A DNA stretch of 64,000 nucleotides from Arenibacter catalasegens (GTDB taxonomy: Bacteria > Bacteroidota > Bacteroidia > Flavobacteriales > Flavobacteriaceae), in NCBI RefSeq assembly GCF_002909235.1, contig NZ_PHQQ01000011.1:62001-126000 (forward strand), read 5' to 3'. The stretch's first letter is position 1, and each line of letters opens with the position of its first letter. Both the position numbers and the translations under genes were made by a program. The notes beneath the pieces are model-generated. The model did no database searches. It was given only the letters and a program-made list of their open reading frames with translations, and had not been told where the DNA came from. Below, one piece after another: positions 10,452 through 18,772 of this stretch.

Positions 10452-11137
10452 ATAATATCAGCCAAAGATCATCATTATTGCAATATTAAATGAGCTTTTA
10501 TCAATCTTAAACTAACTTATAAAATATATTAAATGGATACAGGGAGTTAGACCAAATATCTTTGGCAACATGAGGGGAATTATGTATGTCTAATTTAAGG
10601 CTTTCCCAAGTCATGGCAAATAATGTTTTTTGGCTTGTACCCAATGGAAAAAGGAAAAACATAAAGCAAATATATTCTTTGTAGATAAAGACCAATGCCA
10701 CTAACCAATCATGTATTAACTTTATCAAATTTTTAATTTCATTTGGTATTTGCGTTATAGGTTGTTTTTTGATACTTTTTTTCCAAGTTCAGAAATCTAA
10801 CAATAGCTGGGATTAACTTGATGGGTTCTGGATCAATAATTGACCTTTTTGGGGTTGAAATTTTAGAGAAATTATCTAATTCTTGTGATTTACTCACTAA
10901 GGGAGATTTGAATGCTCCGATGTTTGCCATCCAGTTCCGTTCAGGCGGGCGTCGAAATATTAAAAGTTGTTTCCTTTCTTTGCCTCGTGGGCATGCCCTG
11001 AGGTAATGGACCATTTAAGTGAAAAAATAGAACAAATTCGCTGGAAATATGAAATGGAATTAGGGATGCAAAGAAAGAGCCTTTGCTGAATAAGGTTAAA
11101 AAATATGTTGCAAAAATAATTAATAAAGTGTAGAAAT
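10452..11137. other. Intergenic region upstream of tamB and the DUF808 gene
   Basis: These 686 bases hold the divergent promoters of tamB and the DUF808 gene. Several open frames (for example 10507-10728 minus and 10739-11014 minus) have no recognisable composition. At 11006-11132 a short plus-strand frame begins 'MDHLSEKIEQIRWKYEMELGM' and, after a shift, continues as 'KEPLLNKVKKYVAKIINKV' to a stop just before the DUF808 start. It could be the ghost of a small helical protein. Evidence is weak. Confidence 0.35.
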
Positions 11138-12040
11138 ATGGCATCAGGATTTTTTGCGTTGTTGGACGATATAGCCAGTTTGATGGATGACGTTGGGGCA
11201 ATGAGTAAAATAGCGGGTAAGAAAACAGCTGGAATTTTGGGAGATGATCTGGCGGTAAACGCAGAAAAAGCTTCCGGTTTTGTGTCCTCAAGAGAAATTC
11301 CAGTGCTGTGGGCCATTACAAAAGGGTCATTATTGAACAAACTGATTATTCTACCCGTTACTTTTCTGTTAAGTGCATTTATACCCATGGCTGTAACGGT
11401 AATTCTTGTTTTGGGTGGACTTTATCTAGCGTACGAAGGGGCTGAGAAAATCTATGAATTTCTTGTGCCCCATGAACATTCAAAAACGGAGAAAGTAAAA
11501 ACCAACCTGACTAAGAGTGAAATTTTGTTGTTGGAAAAGGAAAAAATAAAGTCGGCCATTATAACCGATTTTATTCTCTCCATTGAAATAGTCATCATAG
11601 CCCTAGGAACAGTTGTTCAACAACCTATATGGACCCAGGTAATGGTTGTTTCCATCATTGCCCTAGTGGCAACTGTAGGCGTTTACGGAATAGTGGCGCT
11701 GATAGTTCGGATGGATGATCTAGGCCTAAAACTTATTGCACTTAATGGAGACAAGCGCAGTATATCCGATTTTATTGGCAAGTTTCTGGTAGCTGCACTA
11801 CCGGTGGTCATTAAAAGTTTATCGGTAATTGGTACCATAGCCTTGGTTTTGGTAGCCGGGGGTATTTTTGTGCATAACCTGGAATGGCTACATCATTGGC
11901 TTCAAGAAATACCGGCCCTTTTAGCCGAGTTTATTGCCGGTTTGGTGATCGGTTTTCTGTGTTTATTGGTTGTGATGGCCGTCAAAAAGATTTGGAAGGC
12001 TTTTGGGCCAGGAAGGAAAGGGGCGGAAACCTCCGAATGA
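11138..12040 (+). CDS. DUF808 (YedI-type) membrane protein
   Basis: A 300-residue inner-membrane protein with the very characteristic DUF808 opening 'MASGFFALLDDIASLMDDVG' and the following 'KTAGILGDDLAVNAEK'. Hydrophobic helices are visible near residues 77-105, 148-165, 170-195, 222-250 and 265-285, with a soluble hydrophilic loop at about 108-145. Homologues such as E. coli YedI are of unknown function. It stands alone on the plus strand. Family call is firm; no role can be inferred from its neighbours. Confidence 0.9.
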   Translation: MASGFFALLDDIASLMDDVGAMSKIAGKKTAGILGDDLAVNAEKASGFVSSREIPVLWAITKGSLLNKLIILPVTFLLSAFIPMAVTVILVLGGLYLAYEGAEKIYEFLVPHEHSKTEKVKTNLTKSEILLLEKEKIKSAIITDFILSIEIVIIALGTVVQQPIWTQVMVVSIIALVATVGVYGIVALIVRMDDLGLKLIALNGDKRSISDFIGKFLVAALPVVIKSLSVIGTIALVLVAGGIFVHNLEWLHHWLQEIPALLAEFIAGLVIGFLCLLVVMAVKKIWKAFGPGRKGAETSE

Positions 12041-12123
12041 TTCATTCAAATTATATTAGTATGTCTGGCCTTGATGAGGTTGGGTAGCTTAAAAATATTT
12101 GGATTAATATTGACTTAGAACTC

Positions 12124-12834
12124 TTATCTAATACCTTTATAGAGGTCATTGGAATCCATGAAAGATTGAATTGTCAAAGGATTCATATACCGCTGCTTTG
12201 TGATAACATTATCATCCGAGGAATAATCATCCGATGCACCCCGCCATTCCGGAATTCCCAAAGCCGCTCTAACATAGGTACTCCAATCATAAAGTTGATA
12301 ACCTAGGCCATGGTTAATGGATATTAGGTCTGTATGGTATTCGAATTGATCGATATATTTCGAATTAAGCATCTTAAAGATTAAACCACCCAATTGCCAC
12401 ATTTTCATTTCCTGATATTCTGAAATATGGCCTAATTCATGGCCCAATACCCCGATTTGGGCATTGTACGGAAGGTTATAAAACAAGATTGGTGCAAGCG
12501 TTGCATTGGATTTGGTACTTATAGTGATAACGTAATTCCGGTTTTTTGCCTTTTTAAAGATGTGGAGTAACCTTGGACGGGACGAAAGTGGCGTTGTTCG
12601 CTTGCGAAAACGAAAGGTAATTTTAGCATCCTTTAATTCCGGATAGTAGGAAAGAGCGGTCAATACTTGCGCCCTTATTTTAGATGGAATACGCTTGTTG
12701 GTTTCAAATTTCGAATATTGAATGGAATCAAATTTCTTTTGAATTAACTGTTTCTTGGGAACTTGCGACTCTCCGGTCCATACGGATACCAGAATAGCTA
12801 AAACAAAAGCGTAATAACAGTTGGTAGTATTCAT
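12124..12834 (-). CDS. Exported HELGH metallopeptidase-like protein
   Basis: About 236 residues. I chose ATG 12834 over the upstream TTG because it gives a clean signal peptide (MNTTNCYYAFVLAILVSVWTGESQ). The middle carries 'GVLGHELGHISEY', a perfect HExxH zinc motif, and some 45 residues later 'EYHTDLISI', a plausible position for the third ligand of a gluzincin-type protease. It therefore looks like a small periplasmic or secreted zinc peptidase; I do not recognise the exact family. It is the third gene of a tight set with the ATP-grasp and barrel genes, with only a few bases between them. Confidence 0.7.
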   Translation of the reverse strand: MNTTNCYYAFVLAILVSVWTGESQVPKKQLIQKKFDSIQYSKFETNKRIPSKIRAQVLTALSYYPELKDAKITFRFRKRTTPLSSRPRLLHIFKKAKNRNYVITISTKSNATLAPILFYNLPYNAQIGVLGHELGHISEYQEMKMWQLGGLIFKMLNSKYIDQFEYHTDLISINHGLGYQLYDWSTYVRAALGIPEWRGASDDYSSDDNVITKQRYMNPLTIQSFMDSNDLYKGIR

Positions 12835-12840
12835 TACCAA

Positions 12841-13428
12841 CTATTTTTTTAAGGAAAACTGGTACTGGAGCGAGAGGGTAGCGGTCCAGTCCTGAGCGAC
12901 GTCCTCCCCGCTGGTAATTACGTTCATTTCCCTTCCAAATCCCGCTGTTATACCAATTAAGGAAGAAGTGTTTTTTATGGGTAAGAAATAACCAACTTCT
13001 AACCATGGCTGGAGGACAAGAGTGTAAGTTGTTCCAGTGGTGGCATTTGGGTCGTTCAGATCTTCCCAGTCTATCCATAAGTTCCACGCATCTAGATGCG
13101 CACCGGCGACTATTTTTCCTTTCGTAAGCGGATAATGTTTTCGGTAACCCATAGAGCCTCCAAAACCTCCACCTTCTTCATGGTCGTTTTCATCACTAAA
13201 GTCCTGGCGGTCCGTGAGGTTGCCGCCTAAACGAAAGAAAAGAGACGAGTTTTTCGAAATATAACGCTCAAGATTTATTGTTGGGATAATTCCTGCCGGA
13301 TACACTTGGACAGATAGTCCTAGGTCCATTCTTTTATGGGATATTTCTTTTTGTGTTCTCTGTGCATAGGTTAAAGAAACAAAGCAAGTGAATATTAATA
13401 CGAAGTACGTAAAAGATGGTTGCCTCAT
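12841..13428 (-). CDS. Outer-membrane beta-barrel-like protein
   Basis: A 195-residue protein with an N-terminal signal peptide ending at 'SLTYAQ'. The rest is rich in alternating polar/hydrophobic strands and aromatic residues ('LGLSVQVYPAGIIPTINLERYI', 'GGSMGYRKHYPL', 'VLQPWLEVGYFLPI') and ends in 'ATLSLQYQFSLKK', close to a barrel-type C terminus. It resembles small porin-like or outer-membrane proteins of Bacteroidota but has no family I can name. It lies one base after the ATP-grasp gene and before the HELGH protein, so the three are probably one operon. Confidence 0.65.
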   Translation of the reverse strand: MRQPSFTYFVLIFTCFVSLTYAQRTQKEISHKRMDLGLSVQVYPAGIIPTINLERYISKNSSLFFRLGGNLTDRQDFSDENDHEEGGGFGGSMGYRKHYPLTKGKIVAGAHLDAWNLWIDWEDLNDPNATTGTTYTLVLQPWLEVGYFLPIKNTSSLIGITAGFGREMNVITSGEDVAQDWTATLSLQYQFSLKK

Positions 13429-13429
13429 T

Positions 13430-14473
13430 TTATATCAATTTTAATTTAGCCTCCAGTTTACTATTGGCCCTAAGCATGGCCGTGCCATCCTTATAACTCA
13501 GGTAACCATGTCCTTTTTGATTGTTGATCCGGCTTATTTGATAAAGTAGTTTCCAATGCCTGATGATTTCTTTCCATGCAAAAAAAAGGGAATGTCTGGG
13601 GTCATAAATATGGGTTGGTTCACTACCGGCACCGTTGATTTCTATGATGCTGAATTTTTTTCCCATTGATAATTCTTCAAAAGAGGAAAATAACACATCC
13701 AATCGGCCGTAATAAAATCCCGGAATCTGAGAACAAATGGAATCGATTTTGTGCAACAGTTTTTCACTAGCTTTATCAGAGTCATCAAAAAATTTAGCGC
13801 CCCTTGTATGGCTTCCATAGGGGACTAGAATAAATTTTTTGCCTTTTGCCAAGATGGCATCCAGGGTATTGCCATATTTTTTTTTCAAGGAGGCCAGTTG
13901 GAAATAGCTCCTAGGGTTTTGTTTTATTAATTGTAGAATAGAATCCTTCCCATTTCCGATAACAGATAAAAATTCTTTGGATACAATTCCTGTAATCCGA
14001 CCACTTTTCTCAGTAGGAAGGCGTACATAGAATATGCCTACTTCCTTTGGATACTCAATTAGCTCTTGAATCAAAAAATCGTCCGAAATTCGGTGTATAT
14101 AAGATTGAAGTCTATCCATATCTTCAATATTATATACCCCAAATGCCTTCATGCCAATATCCGGTTTAGCGATCAAAGGAAAACGGATGTCTAAACGCAA
14201 CAAGGTCTCCAGAATTTCATTTATAGGCATGTTCTGTTTTATGAGTATGGTTTTTGGAATGTACTGGGATGGTATCAGATCATATATTTCTTTTTTCGAT
14301 TCCATGGCCATACCCCCATTCTTGATGGAAGGATTTGCGGCACTAAAAAAGAAGAACGACCTCGCCCTTATCGCAAAGTACAACCAGACAGGGAAAATGG
14401 GGTAATAGATTGCTTTCATATCCCAATATTCCCAGTGCAATAATTTATGGACCTTTAGTTTTAAATTGTTCAT
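13430..14473 (-). CDS. ATP-grasp family protein
   Basis: A 347-residue soluble protein. The region 'FPLIAKPDIGMKAFGVYNI' (about 98-116) is a typical ATP-grasp nucleotide-binding strand-loop, 'FLIQELIEYPKEVGIFYVR' (about 133-151) is the substrate/ATP cleft, and 'GRLDVLF...FSIIEINGAGSEPTHIYDP' (about 257-296) supplies the metal-binding Asp and Glu/Asn residues. These enzymes ligate a carboxylate to an amine or thiol using ATP. The fold relates to D-alanine-D-alanine ligase, but the substrate is not clear. It heads the operon with the barrel and HELGH genes, so a role in making an exported compound is conceivable. Confidence 0.75.
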   Translation of the reverse strand: MNNLKLKVHKLLHWEYWDMKAIYYPIFPVWLYFAIRARSFFFFSAANPSIKNGGMAMESKKEIYDLIPSQYIPKTILIKQNMPINEILETLLRLDIRFPLIAKPDIGMKAFGVYNIEDMDRLQSYIHRISDDFLIQELIEYPKEVGIFYVRLPTEKSGRITGIVSKEFLSVIGNGKDSILQLIKQNPRSYFQLASLKKKYGNTLDAILAKGKKFILVPYGSHTRGAKFFDDSDKASEKLLHKIDSICSQIPGFYYGRLDVLFSSFEELSMGKKFSIIEINGAGSEPTHIYDPRHSLFFAWKEIIRHWKLLYQISRINNQKGHGYLSYKDGTAMLRANSKLEAKLKLI

Positions 14474-14482
14474 AATAGTGCT

Positions 14483-15199
14483 TTAGTTATAGAGTTTAAG
14501 GCAACTGGTGCGGGATTTGGTTTTAGCATTGAGCAAATCGAAATGGGTAAAATCCAATTCATCTTTTTTTATGACCGCTTGCGTGATGCTCACAGTTTGT
14601 AATCCGTTATTCCTATCGATTACAAATCCGTTTTCAAAATCGTCATTGTTATTCAAATGGAAATCGACGATGCTATTTTCATTGAGCCATTCGTTATTTT
14701 TCAGAAATTCCTCGAATAATTGCTCACGTTCTTGAGCGACCTCTTCGTTATATAGGGTAACCGAGGACCAAATGTAATTTCCATTTGGTTTGAGTTCCTT
14801 TCGATGTTTGGTCGAACCATCCCACCTAAATTCTAACAGTTGGCTGCCATTAAAAAATATCAGCGTAAAAGGTTCTATTTCGATAAGATTCATCTTGGCG
14901 AACTGAGTTTCGGGTGCTTCCTCGCCAATGATTTTTAGCAATACTAAGCCCCTGCTCATAGCATACCTTTCCTTGGGAATATGTTTTTGAAAGGCCCCAT
15001 TGAGCAAAACCAGGGCAACACCATCTTCCCTGATGGCAAACCAAGTGCCTTTGCCCTTGGGATCCTTTGGATAGATAACTTTGTAGTTATTTATACGTTC
15101 TTCATTTGGATAAAAAGCAGTGGGCCTAGAGACGTGTTCATCACGGTTAGACGTTATGATACTTTTATTTTGGTGCGATATGAAGCTTACTGTACACAT
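14483..15199 (-). CDS. NRDE/TANGO2 family protein
   Basis: A 238-residue protein starting with 'MCTVSFISHQNKSIITSNRDEHVSRP'; Cys2 and the 'NRDE' motif (about residues 18-21) define the NRDE/TANGO2 family (PF05742). 'KGKGTWFAIREDGVALVLLNG' (about 48-68) is another conserved block. The mature family fold is an Ntn-hydrolase-like one with the Cys as potential nucleophile. Human TANGO2 is linked to heme or lipid metabolism; bacterial roles are poorly defined. Its start overlaps the end of the upstream DinB gene by 13 bases, which suggests translational coupling. Confidence 0.9.
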   Translation of the reverse strand: MCTVSFISHQNKSIITSNRDEHVSRPTAFYPNEERINNYKVIYPKDPKGKGTWFAIREDGVALVLLNGAFQKHIPKERYAMSRGLVLLKIIGEEAPETQFAKMNLIEIEPFTLIFFNGSQLLEFRWDGSTKHRKELKPNGNYIWSSVTLYNEEVAQEREQLFEEFLKNNEWLNENSIVDFHLNNNDDFENGFVIDRNNGLQTVSITQAVIKKDELDFTHFDLLNAKTKSRTSCLKLYN

Positions 15200-15672
15200 T
15201 TACTTCTGTATTGAAGGGTTGAAGGGGCGACGCCGAACGAATCGGACAAAATAATGTCGGTGAATTGATTAATTGCTACCTTGATCAATGCCTGATGGTG
15301 AATAGTGTGTTCCAAATTGTACATTACCTCGCGGAAATAATTGGATTCTATTTTTTCTTCGGCCCCGTTCAATTCATAATACAATTGCAATTTCCTTTTT
15401 GGCCTATCAATGGTATTTTGTATCCGATGCAATTGATCTATGGCAAAATGCACATCGACCTCTATTCGTTTGTCCCTTTTTCGATTATCGTAATAAACGG
15501 TCGCCTCCTCATACCCATCCAGGAGACACTGGTACAATTCTATAATATGCCTTGTATGCTGCCCAATTGAGGCACCTGACAAGGTATTGCAAGGTGTGGT
15601 ATAAGTGTCATGGGGAAGTTGCAAAAGAACTTCCTTAAACTGTTCTAGGGTTTGGATAGAGGTATTGAACAT
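15187..15672 (-). CDS. DinB family protein
   Basis: A 161-residue four-helix-bundle protein. The metal-ligand histidines typical of the DinB/YfiT superfamily can be seen in 'GASIGQHTRHIIELYQCLL' (about 28-46) and 'YNLEHTIHHQALIKVA' (about 124-139). Members bind a divalent metal and many act as thiol-dependent transferases; the substrate is unknown here. It is co-directional and overlapping with the NRDE gene and 5 bases from the LysE gene, so these three likely form one operon. Confidence 0.85.
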   Translation of the reverse strand: MFNTSIQTLEQFKEVLLQLPHDTYTTPCNTLSGASIGQHTRHIIELYQCLLDGYEEATVYYDNRKRDKRIEVDVHFAIDQLHRIQNTIDRPKRKLQLYYELNGAEEKIESNYFREVMYNLEHTIHHQALIKVAINQFTDIILSDSFGVAPSTLQYRSKCVQ

Positions 15673-15677
15673 AATTA

Positions 15678-16331
15678 TTAAGTTATAATTGGTTTTAGGT
15701 GTTTTTTATAGAACAAAAACAGTAGATATGTTGAAAAGCCTAGGTATAGCGCACCCATACCATATGAAATTATATATTGGAACTGCTGGTAGTTTTGAAA
15801 AACGTATTTACCTGTAAAAATAAAAATGAGCAATCCCAACATAGAGCCTAAACCTATTCCAAGAATGTAAAAAGAATACATGCCCCCTTCGTTATTTAAT
15901 TTGTTTTTGGATACCAATATGCTATTCCAACCCATCCAAAATGGAATGTGCATTGGGTTAAGGGTGCTCAACAACAATCCCCAAATAAAGGAAGATTTCA
16001 CCAATGGGATTACATTGGTGTTTGCTCCCAAATCCCTGGGATTAGCAATGGAACTAAAACTTGAAAATGACAGATACATTAGGAGAAGTATGGCCAGTGG
16101 CATCAGATATAAAAATATTTTGTTTCCAAGATCAAAGGTTTTTGCCCCCATTAGGGTAAGCCTAACCACAACCAATTCTACAAGAACAACACCAAGGGAG
16201 AAAGTAATGGCATTCCAAACATTTTGAAATGCAGCAATTTGAAATGCAGTAATATTTAAGGTTCCCAATGGAAGCGAACCCAAAAAACTGATCAAGAGTC
16301 CGATCAATGCTATTCTTACATATTTGTCCAT
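15678..16331 (-). CDS. LysE family exporter
   Basis: A 217-residue membrane protein with about six helices. It starts 'MDKYVRIALIGLLISFLGSLPLGTLNITAFQIA', where the 'SLPLGTLNITAFQ' stretch corresponds to the 'PGP' pore motif of the LysE/RhtB family, and has a second repeat around 'WGLLLSTLNPMHIPFWMGWNSIL' (about 115-137). LysE proteins export amino acids or similar small solutes. The substrate is not predictable. It is read first in the set LysE-DinB-NRDE, and DinB starts 5 bases after it. Confidence 0.82.
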   Translation of the reverse strand: MDKYVRIALIGLLISFLGSLPLGTLNITAFQIAAFQNVWNAITFSLGVVLVELVVVRLTLMGAKTFDLGNKIFLYLMPLAILLLMYLSFSSFSSIANPRDLGANTNVIPLVKSSFIWGLLLSTLNPMHIPFWMGWNSILVSKNKLNNEGGMYSFYILGIGLGSMLGLLIFIFTGKYVFQNYQQFQYIISYGMGALYLGFSTYLLFLFYKKHLKPIIT

Positions 16332-16359
16332 GGTGCTGTTGTTGAAAATTATATTGGGA

Positions 16360-16923
16360 CTACTGCTTAGCGTAAACCGATTTAACAGAAACTTCTACAT
16401 CTTTAGCTATGTTGGTAGAGGGTTTACCACCAGAAAAAGTTATGCCGTAATCGGCTAAAACTATTTTCATTTTAGTGTCCAGAGTTACCTTTTCACCCAA
16501 AACCGTGACGGTTGCATCTTCATTTATAACCTTAGTTTCTCCTTTGATGTCAAGGTTTCCAGATACAGCGGCTGGATATGTGCCGTCTTTGGAAAAATTA
16601 ATTTTCCCAAGATTTGTTATTTTTCCCGTAAACTTGGCTTTTGGATATTTTTTGGTATCCAGAAATTTATTACTGTTAAAATGTTTTTGCATCATCGCTT
16701 TTTCAAATTCGAAGCTCTGCATAGGCACGGAAAAGACCACATCACCCGTTGTTTTGTCGAGAGTGCTTACTACCTTGTAATTATTGGCTGTTATGTCCTC
16801 CAAGGCAGTATGTGAAAAGAAACTAATATGGCCATCCTTACTTACTAATTTGTCTGCCAACGGTTTAAAGGCATACAATGAAACTACTGCAAATACTACT
16901 GCTAATACGGATATTTTTTTCAT
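16360..16923 (-). CDS. YceI family exported protein
   Basis: A 187-residue protein with a signal peptide (MKKISVLAVVFAVVSLYAFKPLA). The mature part follows the YceI lipocalin-like pattern: 'VSKDGHISFFSHTALEDITANNYKVVSTLD', 'FSVPMQSFEFEKAMMQKHFNSNKFLDTKKYPKAKF', and 'VSGNLDIKGETKVI'. YceI proteins bind isoprenoid or fatty amphiphiles in the periplasm. It lies 44 bases from the OB-fold gene on the same strand and near an ECF sigma factor read in the opposite direction; this suggests membership in an envelope or redox stress group, but that is inference. Confidence 0.9.
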   Translation of the reverse strand: MKKISVLAVVFAVVSLYAFKPLADKLVSKDGHISFFSHTALEDITANNYKVVSTLDKTTGDVVFSVPMQSFEFEKAMMQKHFNSNKFLDTKKYPKAKFTGKITNLGKINFSKDGTYPAAVSGNLDIKGETKVINEDATVTVLGEKVTLDTKMKIVLADYGITFSGGKPSTNIAKDVEVSVKSVYAKQ

Positions 16924-16967
16924 CTTTTACTTGTTTTAATTTGTTGTTAATTAAGAGTTGTTTTAAA

Positions 16968-17438
16968 CTATTTTAATACTATATCACATTTTTCCATAAT
17001 TACGTCTTCATAAAAATCCAAGTCTACATCAAAACCTGCTCCTGACCGTATAACACCTTTTACGGTGACTGTTTCACCTATTTGCAGATTTTCTGTGTGC
17101 TTATTTGTTTCAGCCGTGAAGGTGCAGCTCACACCTGCCTTGTCTCCAGGATTTTTTAGAAGGATCACTTTTTGATTGTTTAGATCTTCATTAATGGACA
17201 CTACCGTTCCGGTAACTGCCAATATTTTGGAGTCCCCTTCTTCCTGCAAGTATTTTCCATTGGCCAAAGCGGCATCGGCCAGGTATTCATTTACAATATC
17301 GGTAGACGAAACACTGAAATCTGTTTTAGCTGATTGTACATCGCGTTTGGGCATATTGAACATATAATAGGCAACCGCAATGGCTATTACTAGTCCAACC
17401 CCAAATGTTAAGGATATAATTTTTGTTGTTTTCTTCAT
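16968..17438 (-). CDS. Membrane-anchored OB-fold (tRNA_anti-like) protein
   Basis: About 156 residues from the ATG at 17438. The frame stays open upstream, but only this start gives a sensible N-terminal anchor (MKKTTKIISLTFGVGLVIAIAVAYYMF). The soluble part, 'ILAVTGTVVSINEDLNNQKVILLKNPGDKAGVSCTFTAE' and 'LQIGETVTVKGVIRSGAGFDVDLDFYEDVIMEKCDIV', is the classic five-strand OB-fold pattern of the tRNA_anti-like family (PF12869). In Bacteroidota these often sit beside YceI genes. Function unknown; possibly ligand binding in the periplasm. Confidence 0.8.
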   Translation of the reverse strand: MKKTTKIISLTFGVGLVIAIAVAYYMFNMPKRDVQSAKTDFSVSSTDIVNEYLADAALANGKYLQEEGDSKILAVTGTVVSINEDLNNQKVILLKNPGDKAGVSCTFTAETNKHTENLQIGETVTVKGVIRSGAGFDVDLDFYEDVIMEKCDIVLK

Positions 17439-17691
17439 ATTGCATTTAATTATTGTGATTGAACAGACGATCATTAAATTAATCCTGACAACCATTCCAA
17501 ATAATTTTGATTTAATCACTAATTTCACCCTTAAGATATTGTCCTTAAGTACCTTGGTTAATAAGGAATTGTACAACCTCTGTAAGGGAAAGTATTATTT
17601 GGAGTCCAATTGATTGAAGTATTGGTTAGGCAGTTAACCAATCTTTTACTTGATACTGCTATGGATTGTTTCATCAATTAATATTTTTAAT

Positions 17692-18273
17692 ATGCCAGAT
17701 GTTCACGAGTCAAATAAAACAATGGAGAACTGGTTCCATCTCTATTCCGATGCCTTGTTTGGCTGGGCTTATCATAAAACATCTTCAAAAGAAGTAGCAG
17801 AAGACTTGGTTCAGGAAACGTTTTTGTCGGCGGTTAAAGGTTTCAAAAACTTCAAGCAAAATAGTCAGCCCAAGACCTGGCTTTTTGCCATACTGAATAA
17901 TAAATTAATAGACCATTATCGAAAAAAGGCCAAATCGGCTACCCTAGCAAATAAGGGTGCAGAATTGAAGTTCATAAACCAAACCAACTCTTTTTTTGAT
18001 TCCCATGACAATTGGTTACCTTCAGCTAAGGACGTGGCATGGGAAGAGGAAGTTCACCTTCTGGACGACGAGGAATTTAGAGGAATAATGGAAAATTGTG
18101 TAGGCAATTTACCCGATAAGTGGCGGTTGGCGATAATTTCCAAATACCTTTCTGATAAAAGTGCGGATCAAATCTGTCAGGAAATGAAGGTAACACAGTC
18201 CAATTATTGGCAGATAGTGCATCGTGCTAAATTAATGCTTAAAAAATGTATCGACCACAATTGGATTCAGTAA
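17692..18273 (+). CDS. ECF-type RNA polymerase sigma factor
   Basis: About 193 residues from ATG 17692; the frame could start at a TTG upstream, but the ATG gives the usual length. Region 2 is clear: 'AEDLVQETFLSAVKGF' then 'PKTWLFAILNNKLIDHYRKK', where core polymerase and -10 DNA bind. Region 4 is 'LPDKWRLAIISKYLSDKSADQICQEMKVTQSNYWQIVHRAKLMLKKCI', a helix-turn-helix for the -35 element. It is followed after 25 bases by a small cysteine protein, the normal place for an anti-sigma factor. It probably controls the neighbouring envelope genes. Confidence 0.9.
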   Translation: MPDVHESNKTMENWFHLYSDALFGWAYHKTSSKEVAEDLVQETFLSAVKGFKNFKQNSQPKTWLFAILNNKLIDHYRKKAKSATLANKGAELKFINQTNSFFDSHDNWLPSAKDVAWEEEVHLLDDEEFRGIMENCVGNLPDKWRLAIISKYLSDKSADQICQEMKVTQSNYWQIVHRAKLMLKKCIDHNWIQ

Positions 18274-18298
18274 AACGTTTAGATTAAATAGAATTGCC

Positions 18299-18580
18299 AT
18301 GTATATAATCAGAAGAATTTTGGGTAGTGCAACTTTTTCCTGTAAGAGAATTACGGAGTTGGTAGAAACAAAAGAGAGGAGAAAATTGTCCTTTTGGGAT
18401 GGAATTCGATATAAGACCCATTTGGTTGTATGCAAGGCATGTAGGTCTTATGAAAAGCAATCCAATGTAATAAATAAAGCCCTTGTAAGATTAATATCCA
18501 CTCCTCCAGAAAATTTAAAAGGCCTTGATGATTCAGCTAAAATAAAGATATGGGATAAGATCAAGCAGCATGGGGAATAG
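18299..18580 (+). CDS. Small zinc-finger-like anti-sigma candidate
   Basis: A 93-residue protein without a membrane helix. It contains 'CKRITELVETKERRKLSFWDG' and 'HLVVCKACRSYEKQ', a His-x3-Cys-x2-Cys pattern typical of ZAS-type (zf-HC2) anti-sigma domains. Its position right behind an ECF sigma gene supports that role. In redox-responsive ZAS proteins the zinc site senses thiol oxidation; whether this one does so is not known. The family is usually followed by a transmembrane part, which is missing here, so it would act in the cytoplasm. Confidence 0.7.
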   Translation: MYIIRRILGSATFSCKRITELVETKERRKLSFWDGIRYKTHLVVCKACRSYEKQSNVINKALVRLISTPPENLKGLDDSAKIKIWDKIKQHGE

Positions 18581-18772
18581 GCTAAATCATATTTCTGCTA
18601 ACAATTAGTGATGACCAGCTATTGATAATTGTCAATATTTTGTAGAATTGAATTTTTTTCATCAACATTGATTATAGACTTTATACTCAGTTTTTGTACC
18701 ATATAAGGCGGAGTAAAAGTTACCCTTGTATTACTTGGTAATTGTAGTTAAATCAATAATAATCAGTGAAAT

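Noticed and set aside
10507-10728. 73-codon minus-strand frame after tamB upstream region
   Set aside because: No domain, no ribosome site and no codon bias; likely chance in AT-rich DNA.
10739-11388. Three overlapping minus-strand frames opposite the DUF808 start
   Set aside because: They are shadows of the DUF808 gene and its leader; no recognisable protein features.
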